A stretch of 64,000 nt of DNA from Prostheceraeus crozeri (Eukaryota; Platyhelminthes; Polycladida; Euryleptidae): the NCBI GenBank assembly GCA_907163375.1, contig CAJQUW010000578.1, positions 1 to 64,000 on the forward strand. Reading direction: 5' to 3'. The notes beneath the pieces were generated by a model. The model did not search any database. It was not told where the DNA came from and worked only from the letters and a program-made list of their open reading frames with translations. Both the position numbers and the translations under genes were made by a program. Below, in pieces: positions 1-8,504 of this stretch. Numbering within the stretch: the first letter of the stretch is position 1; each line of letters opens with the position of its first letter.

Positions 1-194
1 AAATTTATCGAAAGTCCTCAGGTTACTAACCAATCGTAAATATTTTTCCAAAGTCAAATTATATCCTAAAAACTGCCTATAATTTATAAACACAATCTTA
101 AACATTTTTGCTTCAAATCAAAAAATAGCACATGAACCATCTATGAAATCTGTTTACCATTATGACAGTGTAGAAACAATTCCAAAAAGAAGGG

Positions 195-786
195 GGACTG
201 GCATCTTTTCTGGTATAGGAAGTATCGTTAACTTAATTAAAAATAATAGAAGATTTGAATTACATCTGCTGCAAAAGGAGCAGCTGCTATAGGTAGTACA
301 GCTAGTGCAATAACAAATGCTGTTAAGTCACAAAACGAATTAAAACAACTAGAAACTATTCGTAAACTTAAGAATGATTCTGAAGAACTAAAAAAATTAA
401 AAAAACTTTCAGAGGAAACAAAAAACAAAATTGCTAACATAGCTATGATAGTGAAACATAATGAAAAAACAGTGCGTAGCCATAGAAGCTACGGTTCGTT
501 CAATTGAAGAAATAAGAGGAATGGTGTAAACAGCGAGCTGAACGCAGTTAGGTACTGGTTTAGCAAAATTCTAAAATATATTTTTAGTAAATTTTTTTAG
601 TAAAATTTTTTAGTAAAATTTTTTAGTCAAATTGTTTTAGTAAAATTTTTTCTGTGTGTGAGAAAAAGCAAAAAAGTCAAATTATTTTTTAAAAAATGTC
701 TTCTCTTATCGAAAAATAAATTTAGATTAGACCATCCTCCGTTCGTCAGTTACAATCAAAAACGAAATGACTATATAAGAATTGCT
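195..786 (+). repeat. Direct duplication, copy A
   Basis: This segment matches 801-866 continued at 3282-3895. It runs from a minor-virion coding stretch through an AT-rich spacer to the start of the capsid gene. Copy A is more degraded. Copy B is split by the Penelope-like insertion. The duplication predates or accompanied that insertion, because only copy B carries it. Confidence 0.75.
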
Positions 787-854
787 ATAGCGTAGCTAGT
801 GTAAACAGCGGAGCTGGCATCTTTTCTGGCATAGGAAGTATCGTTAATGTTATT

Positions 855-866
855 AAAAATAATAAA
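855..866. repeat. Target-site duplication, left copy
   Basis: The 12-mer AAAAATAATAAA occurs here and at 3282-3293, immediately bordering the Penelope-like insertion. The related uninterrupted site in copy A (near 231-245) has the sequence once, which supports a target duplication. Confidence 0.75.
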
Positions 867-900
867 CAATGAATTGAAAGTAACCGATGCTGTTATTATT

Positions 901-949
901 GTTTTATTTCCCAAATTTTCGCCTACACAGGCCGCGTCAGGGGATAAAA
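901..949 (-). other. Hammerhead-like motif in Penelope 3' region (degenerate)
   Basis: On the minus strand this reads CTGACGC, a short GCC/GGC hairpin, then GAAA, enclosed by arms that can pair (TTTTATCCC with GGGAAATAAAA). The order matches a type-I hammerhead ribozyme with stem I outside and stem II inside. The core departs from the CTGANGA consensus, and stem III and the cleavage site are not convincing. Penelope-like elements are known to carry hammerhead motifs, which is why it is listed. Confidence 0.3.
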
Positions 950-1130
950 GGATTTTGTGTTTACAAATATCAAACGATTTTGAAAATATTGTTAGTAAGA
1001 TATCAAGGTTTCAGTAAGTAAATAAAATCCATAGAAGTATTGATAGTATATGAAGTGCATAGAAGTAATAATTACATAGATGTAAAAATTCTTCATGGAA
1101 GTATAAGTATAGAAAATGTTATCAAATAAT

Positions 1131-1922
1131 TCATATAAAAAGGAAATGTTTATATTGTTCACGTTCTTCTCTCGAGTTAATTTTCGGTTGTAGCTTGTTG
1201 ATCCACACTGCTTCACGTAGTCTGATGTTAGTATTGTCGTGTTCTTGTGTTATTACTTCTGTTGTTATGTGGATACAGTTGCATAATTTCAAATGTTTAT
1301 GTACTGATGATGCTTTTTGAGTAACGTGCTCTTTAATTCTGGTATGCAGTAGTCTGATGGTACTCCCAATATAAAATTTTTGACATTTCGAACAAGTTAT
1401 TTTATAAATCACATTTTGTCTGAAACAAAGTTCGTTGTTGTTTATGGGACAATTAGTGAGTTGACATATTTTGTTGGTTGTGATTTTCTTTTGTAATACA
1501 TTCCTCCGAGTTTTTGAACGTTGTGCAAGTCCAACATTCAGTTGTTCTTGTTGGAATATTCTCGTTATATTCTGGTTCATTCGATCTGAAATGAATGGTA
1601 ATTTCAGATAACATTTCTTCTTGTTCATGTTATTTTCATTTTTCTTATTTCGTCGTCGTTTTTTCGAAGTTTGAATGAATTTTTCTGGATAATCGTTCAA
1701 TCGTAACACTTCATCGAAATTTTGTAGATGACTTTCGGCTATGGATTTGTTCGAGCATCGTTCTTCAATTCTGTTTCGTTCATTATGGATAACTGCCAGC
1801 TTAGTGGATGTAGATATATTGAACTTGAAGTTAATGAAAATATCTCTTTTGGCTGTTTTCTTGTAGAAGTTAAAGATTGGTTCATTGGAGTTCGTCGTAA
1901 TTGTAAAGTCAAAAAGACTCAA
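1131..1922 (-). CDS. Penelope GIY-YIG endonuclease domain
   Basis: This is the C-terminal part of the same Penelope polyprotein, in the same frame as the reverse transcriptase. The GIY-YIG nuclease core is seen as VIYKITCSKCQKFYIGST followed by a conserved Arg-containing helix (TRIKEHV). Paired cysteines just before it (CQLTNC) resemble the zinc-binding linker of Penelope endonucleases. The nuclease nicks target DNA to prime reverse transcription. The first residue shown is an alternative start inside an open frame, not a true initiation site. Confidence 0.9.
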   Translation of the reverse strand: MSLFDFTITTNSNEPIFNFYKKTAKRDIFINFKFNISTSTKLAVIHNERNRIEERCSNKSIAESHLQNFDEVLRLNDYPEKFIQTSKKRRRNKKNENNMNKKKCYLKLPFISDRMNQNITRIFQQEQLNVGLAQRSKTRRNVLQKKITTNKICQLTNCPINNNELCFRQNVIYKITCSKCQKFYIGSTIRLLHTRIKEHVTQKASSVHKHLKLCNCIHITTEVITQEHDNTNIRLREAVWINKLQPKINSREEREQYKHFLFI

Positions 1923-2015
1923 AGTATTGTTATCATTTGGTAGTTCAATTTCGAATTGAATGTTCGGATTTTGTGCATTAAGAAGTGTATGGAATTCAAT
2001 TGCTTTCTCTTTGTT

Positions 2016-3137
2016 TTATGTTAATACGAAACAGTCATCAACATATCGTTTAAATATCCATATATTGTTGATACTTTGTAACGCTCTCTTTTCTATGTTG
2101 TCCATGAATAGAATTGCTAATATCGGTGATATAGATGAGCCCATTGGTAAGCCTTTGACTTGCTTGTATATTTCGTTTTCGTATGTAAGATATGTGTTAT
2201 CTAAAATTACTTTGAGAAGGCTTATGATTGCTTGAAGAGGAATATTTCCGAGGTTGTTAATTCCTTGTTGTAGAAGAATGTTGTTTACTTGAAAGATAGC
2301 TTCTTCAATTGGGATGGAAGGATACATCGAAATCACATCATAACTGCACGAATACTTAAGGTTGTCGTTATAATTGGAAGAAATAAAATGAATCAATTCT
2401 TGACTGTTCTTTAGATGAGCTTCTACTGTTGATAACAAAGATAACATTTTGCTGAGTAACCAAGCTAGTTTCTTCGTAGGTCCATTGCTGTTTGAAACAA
2501 TAGGTCGAATTTTTAGACTTTCACTCTGGTTGTGAGTTTTGATCAAGTGATAGAAATGCGGAAGGGATGTGTTGTGCGTTATGTAACTTTTCATTATGTA
2601 ATTTGGCACTTTTCCTAGATGAGCTGATACTTTCCAAGCATTTTTCAATTTATTCTCAATAGTACTGCAAGAGATGTGCGATATTTTTTGGTACATGGTG
2701 ATGTCAGAAAGATGGATTTTGCCAGCTTCGGAATACTTATCTTGTTCTATTACACAGAATTCTGTTCCTTTGTCGCTAGGTAGGAATATCATATTTTTGT
2801 TTTTCAAAATCTTCAATGTTTCTTGTTCTAGTTTCGACAAGTTATTGTGTTGTTTCTTTTTCTTTTCATTTTCAAGTAAAATTCGTATTCGTTGGTACGT
2901 TCGTGTTAGTTTTTGTTCTAATTCATTGTTAGGCTCAGGCATTCGGAGGTTTGTGTGCCAAGGATATTTCTTAAGAGCTTGTACGTCATCATTATCCTTC
3001 AGTGCATCCTGCCATCTTAATTGATGTGCCAATCTGCTGTAGTTGACATTGAAGTCTTCGATTGTTTTATCATTTGTCTGTGTACTTAAGGAGAACTTTG
3101 GACCTTTTTTTAATAAAGACAGTTCCTGTTCATTCAA
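2016..3137 (-). CDS. Penelope-type reverse transcriptase domain
   Basis: This open stretch of 373 residues encodes the palm and fingers of a Penelope-type reverse transcriptase. Visible landmarks are a motif-A-like YDVISMYPSIPIEEA, the KGLPMGSSISPILA motif B, and the catalytic YVDD near the C-terminus. The enzyme copies element RNA into DNA at a nicked target. The reading frame stays open upstream of the first methionine to near the truncation edge, so the annotated start is not the native N-terminus. One in-frame stop separates it from the endonuclease part at 1131-1922. Confidence 0.9.
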   Translation of the reverse strand: MNEQELSLLKKGPKFSLSTQTNDKTIEDFNVNYSRLAHQLRWQDALKDNDDVQALKKYPWHTNLRMPEPNNELEQKLTRTYQRIRILLENEKKKKQHNNLSKLEQETLKILKNKNMIFLPSDKGTEFCVIEQDKYSEAGKIHLSDITMYQKISHISCSTIENKLKNAWKVSAHLGKVPNYIMKSYITHNTSLPHFYHLIKTHNQSESLKIRPIVSNSNGPTKKLAWLLSKMLSLLSTVEAHLKNSQELIHFISSNYNDNLKYSCSYDVISMYPSIPIEEAIFQVNNILLQQGINNLGNIPLQAIISLLKVILDNTYLTYENEIYKQVKGLPMGSSISPILAILFMDNIEKRALQSINNIWIFKRYVDDCFVLT

Positions 3138-3281
3138 TGTCTTACTAAGGTCGGCTACAAGTATTTCATTTGTCTTGTTGTTGTTTATCGCAGGGAGATT
3201 TATTTGGAGATTTGTGGTTTCATGTATTTCTTGTTCTATTTTGATTCTATATTCTATATTGTTCTATATTGTACTATTTTG

Positions 3282-3293
3282 AAAAATAATAAA
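3282..3293. repeat. Target-site duplication, right copy
   Basis: This is the second copy of the 12-mer AAAAATAATAAA bordering the Penelope-like insertion. Confidence 0.75.
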
Positions 3294-3460
3294 GATTTGA
3301 TTACATCTGCTGCAAAAGGAGCAGCTGCTATAGGTAGTACAGCTAGTGCAACATCAAATGCTGTTAAGTCACAAAACGAATTAAAACAACTAGAAACTAT
3401 TCGTAAACTTAAGAATGATTCTGAAGAACTGAAAAAAATAAAAAAAACTTTCTGAGGAAA
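3294..3460 (+). pseudogene. Minor-virion-like protein fragment (element 1)
   Basis: The frame reads a Gly/Ala/Ser-rich stretch (SAAKGAAAIGSTASATSNAV) followed by a charged helical tail (NELKQLETIRKLKNDSEEL). In copy A the segment just before it encodes KRRGTGIFSGIGSIVNLI, an amphipathic peptide of the kind found in adenovirus-type minor virion proteins that disturb membranes. The match is by composition and pattern only. The gene is a remnant, split by the Penelope insertion. Confidence 0.45.
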
Positions 3461-3629
3461 CAAATAACAAAATTGCTAAGATAGCTGCAGGGTCTGAGAG
3501 TAAACATGAGAGGAAATCAGGCATAGCCATAGAACCTGCGGTTCGTTCAATTGAAGAAATAAGAGGCAATGGTACGCAGTTAGGTACTGGTTTAGCAAAA
3601 TTCTAAAATTATATTTTAGTAAAAATCTT

Positions 3630-3775
3630 TCTGGGTGTGAGAAATTTTTTTTCTGGGTGTGAGAAATTTTTTTTCTCGGTGTGAAAAACTTTTTTCTGGG
3701 TGTGAGAAATTTTTTTTCTGGGTGTGAGAAATTTTTTTTCTGGGCGCGAGAAATTTTTTTTCTGTGTGTGAGAAA
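3630..3775. repeat. Tandem repeat, ~23-bp unit, ~6 copies
   Basis: The unit is close to TTCTGGGTGTGAGAAATTTT plus a short T run. It fills the spacer between the minor-virion fragment and the capsid gene at 3806. In copy A (555-660) the equivalent spacer has only one such unit preceded by AGTAAAATTTTTT repeats, so the array expanded after duplication. Confidence 0.85.
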
Positions 3776-3805
3776 AAACAAAAAGTCAAATTATTTTTTA
3801 TAAAA

Positions 3806-5130
3806 ATGTCTTCGCTTATCGAAAATAAATTTAGATCAAACGATCCTCCGTTCGTCAGTTATAATCAAAAAAGGAATGACTATATAAGAATTGCTATGAA
3901 TCCCGGATCTTCCAGTAGAGTAAATACTGGAGGTGATTTAATTTTTGAAGTTGATAATCAACAAAGTTATATCTATCTACCTGATTCATTTTTACACAGT
4001 GAATATTCTTTATATAGTGATGCCAATTTTACAACACCATTACCAGAAACTGATAATATTGCATTAGAGAATATTTTTTTTCAAGATTATTTACACAAAT
4101 GCGTTTAGATGTTGCAACTCAAAATATAGGAACAATAAGTGATTCTCCAGGTGTAATTGATACAATGCTTAGATTTGTAACAATTGGTGAAAATAATAAA
4201 AGTATGAAATCGAAGGTTTGTTTCCTGATACTAATGTTGGTATAATTGTTGATGATTTAACTGACGCTGGAACAGATGCAGCAGGAATTGCAGAAGATGT
4301 AGAAAATATTGCAAAACATTTAAATAAAACAAACAATAGTGCATATAAAGAAAGACGTGAATTTAACAAGAAAAGTAAACAGACAGTAAATTGGTCATTG
4401 TCTCCATTATTCGGATATTTAGATTATGACAAAATATCATGTCAATTAAAATTTTAATTAATAATTCATCGCACAGCAAATAATGAATTAATCTTTTATG
4501 GTAAGACTGGAAAAAAAGCATATTTAAAAATTGATAGACTTGAATGGTGGATAAAGCATATTACTCCTAGCTTAGAGGTCGAATTAGATATTGCAAATAT
4601 ATTAAACACTAACAAACCAATTCCAGTAAATTTTCTAAAGCTTACTGCTAGCTCAGTAACTTTTTCCAAACAAAGACTTAACTGGCATTTTACTAGAACT
4701 GCGAATACTCCAAGATATTTATTACTAACTCTTCAAAGAAATAATTCTCCAAGTTTTGATAAGAACAGCAATCTTTTCCATATTAATACAATTCGAAGTT
4801 TACAAGTTGCTTTAAATCAAACCCGATATCCAATTGATTCATTAAGATTCGATGATACCAATAATCAATTTATGGAAGGATATGATGCTTATAGAAATCT
4901 TTGTATAGAATTTTGAGTTGAACCACAATTAACTCCTGGAAATATGAGACATTGATATCCTTTTTTCTGTTTCGATTTAAGTGCACAATCTGAAGATATT
5001 GTCAAAAATGGTTGTGATGTAACAATTAATATTGAAAAGAAAGATTCCACAACTTCATTGATGGCTTATGGTTTATTGTTAGAAGATGTAAAATATTCTA
5101 TTGAAATTCTTAATGGAAGGATGGCTAGGA
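3806..5130 (+). pseudogene. Capsid-type protein of element 1, broken
   Basis: This region encodes pieces of a capsid-like protein. It starts MSSLIENKFRSNDPPF, passes through an Asp/Glu-rich middle, and has later stretches such as LEWWIKHITPSLEVELDI and the beta-rich VTINIEKKDSTTSLMAYG. Length (about 440 codons of span) and position are consistent with a jelly-roll capsid protein of the Polinton/adintovirus type. I base this on general resemblance, not on a domain hit. It has a few breaks. A second, much shorter copy of its start lies near 694-786. Confidence 0.5.
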
Positions 5131-5164
5131 TCGGCTAAAGCCTCTGAACAAACAAAGTTCTATA

Positions 5165-5191
5165 GGTTAGTAACCTGAGGACCTTTGGTCC
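5165..5191 (+). terminator. Paired hairpins after capsid-type gene
   Basis: GGTTAGTAACC (a palindrome) is followed by GGACCTTTGGTCC, a perfect 5-bp stem with a TTT loop at 5179-5191. The same GGACCTTTGGTCC sits after the next gene at 5973-5985. A reverse-oriented piece of the unit lies at about 14-33. The position just after coding ends suggests a transcript 3'-end signal, which is inference. Confidence 0.45.
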
Positions 5192-5224
5192 GATCGGCTA
5201 AAGCCCAAGACTTCGTCGATTGGT

Positions 5225-5478
5225 TAATTAAAATTTTTGGTACCTTAAAATTTTTGATAACTTAAAATTTTTTCTTAACTAGAATAGATTAAAATTCTTA
5301 ACTTAAAATTGATTCATAACTAGAATAGATTAAAATTTTTCCTAACTTAAAATTTTTTCATAACTTTTTTTTTAATTTCTTCACAATTTTTCATAGATTA
5401 AAATTTTTCCTAGCTTAAAATTTTTTCATAACTAGAATAGATTAAAATTTTTGACAACTTAAAATTTTTTTATTAAAA
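5225..5478. repeat. AT-rich irregular tandem repeats (gene spacer)
   Basis: Repeats of AACTTAAAATTTTTTCATAA and ACTAGAATAGATTAAAATTT alternate irregularly up to the start codon at 5479. They fill the spacer between two genes of element 1 and may hold its promoter. Nothing else is recognisable here. Confidence 0.7.
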
Positions 5479-5964
5479 ATGTCGCAAGCGAAAAGTAATA
5501 ATAATAAAACTGTTGAATTAAAATTACGTAACATTGTTGACAAAAATGCACCTAAAACTATTACGACTAGCAAAGAGAAATATAACATAAGTAAACCAAT
5601 GATAGAGAATATTAAATTACAAGAAGAAAAGAATGGAGGAATTCTACCATTAATTCCACTAATAATAGGTGGCATAGCAGCAGCAGCAGGAAGTGTTGCA
5701 GGTAGGACAGCTGGTATTGTCCAAGCAGTAAATAAAAATAAATCAGAGAAGGCAGCATTAGAAGAACAAAAACTTCATAATAGAGAGTTAGAGAAAGTCG
5801 CTAGGTGTGAAGGAATAGTAAATAATTTTATTAATAAATTAAATTTAGTTGATGAAGGAAAAAGAGTTCTTAAAAACATTCTACACAATCTTGATGATTT
5901 AATTGAAATTAAAGAAACTAAAGATGGTTCTGGCATATATCTAAATCCTAGTATGATAAGGTAA
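5479..5964 (+). CDS. pX/minor-virion-like protein with membrane-active segment (element 1)
   Basis: This is an open frame of 161 residues. The first 50 are basic and polar. Residues about 53-80 form a hydrophobic Gly/Ala segment beginning GGILPLIPLIIGGIAAAA, which resembles the GGFLPALIP-type core of adenovirus pX and of Polinton/adintovirus pX-like proteins. The rest is a charged helix, probably coiled coil. Such peptides are packaged with the genome and are thought to act on DNA or membranes. The start is ATG right after the AT-rich spacer. The frame looks whole. The assignment is by pattern only. Confidence 0.5.
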   Translation: MSQAKSNNNKTVELKLRNIVDKNAPKTITTSKEKYNISKPMIENIKLQEEKNGGILPLIPLIIGGIAAAAGSVAGRTAGIVQAVNKNKSEKAALEEQKLHNRELEKVARCEGIVNNFINKLNLVDEGKRVLKNILHNLDDLIEIKETKDGSGIYLNPSMIR

Positions 5965-5985
5965 TAACCTTAGGACCTTTGGTCC
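5959..5985 (+). terminator. Hairpin after pX-like gene
   Basis: AGGTAATAACCT and then GGACCTTTGGTCC (5973-5985) repeat the arrangement seen after the capsid-type gene at 5165-5191. The first hairpin overlaps the stop codon of the upstream gene. Confidence 0.45.
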
Positions 5986-6021
5986 GATTCGGTAAAACAT
6001 TTATTTTTTTTATCTTTAAAA

Positions 6022-7293
6022 ATGTATTCTACAAATTCTGAAAATTTAATTAAATTAAAAATTTCCAATTTAGATTTATTGAATTATCTCTTAAAAGTAC
6101 ATAAAACCCCAAATTGTCAGCATTCCGAAGGTGACATACAAAAAAAAGAAAACTTTCCTGGATTTTTTTGGAGTAAATATTTAAAAGAAAAACATCTTCC
6201 TGGTCATTCATATGCTGGTCCAGGAACTCGATTAGATATGAGACTAGATGAGAATAATAATCCGAAACCAGGTGAAGAACCAATAAACAGAGTAGATGCA
6301 GCAGCTTACAGACATGATTTAGCTTATCGAAATCATGACATAAGTTCTCGACAAGTAGCTGATAAGAAGATGATTCAAGAATTAGATAGTATTCAAAATC
6401 CTACATTTAGAGAAAGAATTGAAAGAATGTTTGTTAAGAAAGCTTTACAAGCTAAAATATTATTCGGTCAGGGTTTAGACAAAACTCATAACTCTGAAAC
6501 CTACTTGTCCGAAATCCACAAGGAATATAGAAGGCCGAAATATCTATTGAATGTAAAAGTATTTAATAAAGATGATATTTGGAGTGCTGATCTTATTCAT
6601 ATGCCGAATGAAAGGGACTACAAATACGCATTGACCGTTATAGATTTATATACACGATACGATTGGGTGAAGCCTTTAAAAAATAAGAGTGGTCTTTCAG
6701 TTAAATATGCGTTTCAAGAAATCTTGAAAGAAACTAGTAAAAAGCCAAGGAAATTGATTGTTGATAAAGGGACTGAGTTTTATAACAGAAATGTTCAGGT
6801 ACTATTTGAAACTGTTTATTCAACTGAAAATGCAGGAAGGGCTGTAGTAATAGAGAGGTTCAATAGAACGTTAAAAAATAAATTATTCAAGAAATTTACA
6901 GAACAAGGAAATCAGAAGTGGTTGAAGATATTACCAGGAATTGTTGAGGATTATAACAATAAGATTCATTCAGGTATTGAAGAAACTCCAAAGAATGCTT
7001 CTGACGATCCTGATTTGATGCGAAAAAAGATATTCGAAAATAATTATTCGAATGAGAGTAATCCGAATTTGCAGAACCTTAAGCCGAAATTTAAGATTGG
7101 CGATGATAGAGTTAGAATATCTAAGTATAAGAATAAATTTGAAAAAGGCTTTGTTGGTTATTGGACTAAAGAAATATTTGAAGTTTGTAAAATAAATCAA
7201 ACTTATCCGATTACTTACGAAATCAAAGATTTAGATGATGAAGATATCAGAGGCCGATTTTATCAAAATGAATTACAACGAAGTAGTTTTTAA
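6022..7293 (+). CDS. Parvovirus-type phospholipase A2 domain fused to Polinton-type integrase
   Basis: One open frame of 423 residues combines two domains. Residues about 50-140 resemble the VP1-type phospholipase A2: GHSYAGPGT (the calcium-loop pattern), then the catalytic-helix pattern AAAYRHDLAYR. Such domains let virions escape endosomes. Residues about 175-330 are an rve-type integrase core with acidic residues in IWSADLIHM, LIVDKGTEF and VIERFNRTLK. The tail (KIGDDRVRISKYKNKFEKGF) resembles the small C-terminal domain of integrases. The integrase would insert the element. The protease-type gene lies downstream on the other strand. Whether the fusion is functional or a product of rearrangement is not decidable here. 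Confidence 0.8.
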   Translation: MYSTNSENLIKLKISNLDLLNYLLKVHKTPNCQHSEGDIQKKENFPGFFWSKYLKEKHLPGHSYAGPGTRLDMRLDENNNPKPGEEPINRVDAAAYRHDLAYRNHDISSRQVADKKMIQELDSIQNPTFRERIERMFVKKALQAKILFGQGLDKTHNSETYLSEIHKEYRRPKYLLNVKVFNKDDIWSADLIHMPNERDYKYALTVIDLYTRYDWVKPLKNKSGLSVKYAFQEILKETSKKPRKLIVDKGTEFYNRNVQVLFETVYSTENAGRAVVIERFNRTLKNKLFKKFTEQGNQKWLKILPGIVEDYNNKIHSGIEETPKNASDDPDLMRKKIFENNYSNESNPNLQNLKPKFKIGDDRVRISKYKNKFEKGFVGYWTKEIFEVCKINQTYPITYEIKDLDDEDIRGRFYQNELQRSSF

Positions 7294-7317
7294 TTTATGG
7301 AACTAACGTTTTTCGGG

Positions 7318-7760
7318 AATTAAATTCCCTTATTCAACTCCCTTATTCAAATCTAACATAATATCAAGAAATGGTACTCCTTCCTGTAATTTCAATAAAA
7401 CATAAAGACATAATTGACCGCAATAAGTCGTTCCTGGTGTTTGAATTTGAAACGTATTGCATGTTCCATTTCCAAGTAATTCTTTGACTTCATTTGTTGG
7501 GGGAAGTCCATATCAGTCGAAATAATAGTTTTCTACATTATCAGTATTCTTTCTCCCCGCAGACTAATGTACTCCTTTTTGATCTGACGTGTGGAGATTT
7601 TTATGAAATTTATAGATGTCTTATTTTTAGGAATTGTAATTCGTCTCTCATCAATATGTGAAAATTTTCTATTCCCAATTGATTAGCAATTTTCTTTAGA
7701 TCAAAATTTGTAGTTGTTTGCGTTCCATATAATTTTAAGAACTCGGTAATGCTAGACATT
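7318..7760 (-). pseudogene. Adenain-like cysteine protease remnant (element 1)
   Basis: The minus strand starts MSSITEFLKLYG and includes an IANQLGIENF..MRDEL stretch typical of the N-terminus of Polinton/adintovirus maturation proteases. Further on, YGLPPTNEV and TPGTTYCGQLCLYVLL match the C-terminal part with its catalytic cysteine environment. The enzyme family cleaves virion proteins during maturation. The copy is a remnant with a few breaks. Confidence 0.65.
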
Positions 7761-7886
7761 TTATGATAAGAAAATTTCTTATAGGGACCCCTAGAAGTCA
7801 GAAGGGGGGATTGATTTAAAACTGTCTCATAATGATGACTTTCCTTACTACTTATTGAATTTTGAAATGATTTAATTTAATCTAAA

Positions 7887-8078
7887 TTAAAAAGTTACAT
7901 TGTAAGGAATCGGTTTATTAGCAGAGCTAGTGCTTCGCATATTTTTTGTCAATAGTAATTCATCCCTCATCAATAGGTGAAAATTCTTTATTTCCAATTG
8001 ATTAGCAATCTCATTTAAATCGAAATTCGTAGTTGTTTGCTTCCCATACAATTTTAAGAAATCATTTATGTTGCTCAT
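7887..8078 (-). pseudogene. Second adenain-like protease N-terminal copy
   Basis: This short frame (MSNINDFLKLYG, then IANQLEIKNFHLLMRDELL) is a diverged duplicate of the start of the protease remnant at 7318-7760. Only the N-terminal part is present. It marks the right edge of element 1. Confidence 0.65.
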
Positions 8079-8171
8079 TTTTCATGAAATAAAATGTATT
8101 GTTTAACAATGTTTCATTTTATTTTTATAAACTCTCATTAAGAGAATATTGATTGTTTTATCTGTATTCAG

Positions 8172-8400
8172 GCAACAGCAACATCTGTTACCACATTTCT
8201 CAACCCGCATGATTGTTTCACGCATGAACAGCTGCTGCCAGTTTGTGCTATTCAGTCTGAGAGAATTCTTTATGTCCCGCATAACTCATAACTTGTCACT
8301 TGAACAGCTGCTGCCATTATTCCACGTATTACAATTTCATTCTTACAGGGGTCATTCTCACTGCGTGCATTCATTCTGTGAGCGTTCTACGAGACTGTGA
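8172..8400 (+). other. Possible exon start after a splice acceptor (element 2 left edge)
   Basis: A good acceptor (CTGTATTCAG) ends at 8171 and is followed by GCAACAGCAACATCTGTT. This recalls the second exons of two other genes of this element, which also begin Ala-Ser/Thr directly after an intron. No matching donor was found upstream. The stretch contains a partly repeated GAACAGCTGCTGCCA (two copies). No protein family is recognised. Confidence 0.3.
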
Positions 8401-8504
8401 CTGCTTACGAATCATCTGTGACTTTCATCTATTTTGGTCAATTTCATCAGCGAGTTTCAACAATTTAATTTTTATTATAATTAATTCACTACGTTTTGAC
8501 GAAA

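Larger units (their letters stand above)
867..3281 (-). mobile_element. Penelope-like retroelement, 5'-truncated
   Basis: This 2.4-kb minus-strand insertion encodes a reverse transcriptase followed by a GIY-YIG endonuclease, the domain order of canonical Penelope-like elements. Its 3' end faces position 867. The coding frame runs right up to the 3281 edge, so the 5' part is missing. Reading is interrupted between the two domains and again near the truncated edge. The 12-bp direct repeats on both sides fit target-primed integration of this class. It lies inside Polinton-like element 1 and is younger than that element's internal duplication. Confidence 0.9.
801..3895 (+). repeat. Direct duplication, copy B (split by retroelement)
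   Basis: This is the second copy of the segment at 195-786. Its sequence is continuous if 867-3281 and one copy of the 12-bp target duplication are set aside. It leads directly into the capsid-type gene at 3806. Confidence 0.7.
1..8100. mobile_element. Polinton/adintovirus-like element 1, broken
   Basis: This AT-rich virus-like element carries, left to right, a duplicated minor-virion/capsid segment, a capsid-type gene, a pX-like gene, a phospholipase A2-integrase gene (all plus strand) and protease remnants (minus strand). The parts seen are those of the Polinton/adintovirus group, but no polymerase or packaging ATPase lies in this stretch. It is a fossil with several breaks, one internal duplication and one retroelement insertion. 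The left edge runs off the window, and the right edge is placed just after the last protease remnant, so both ends are approximate. No terminal inverted repeats were found. Confidence 0.75.

Noticed and set aside
3630-3775. CRISPR-like array
   Set aside because: Units are contiguous without unique spacers and the context is eukaryotic. It is a simple tandem repeat.
3476-3781. Lys/Phe-rich minus-strand frame
   Set aside because: It is produced by the 23-bp tandem repeat read in frame. It is not a protein gene.
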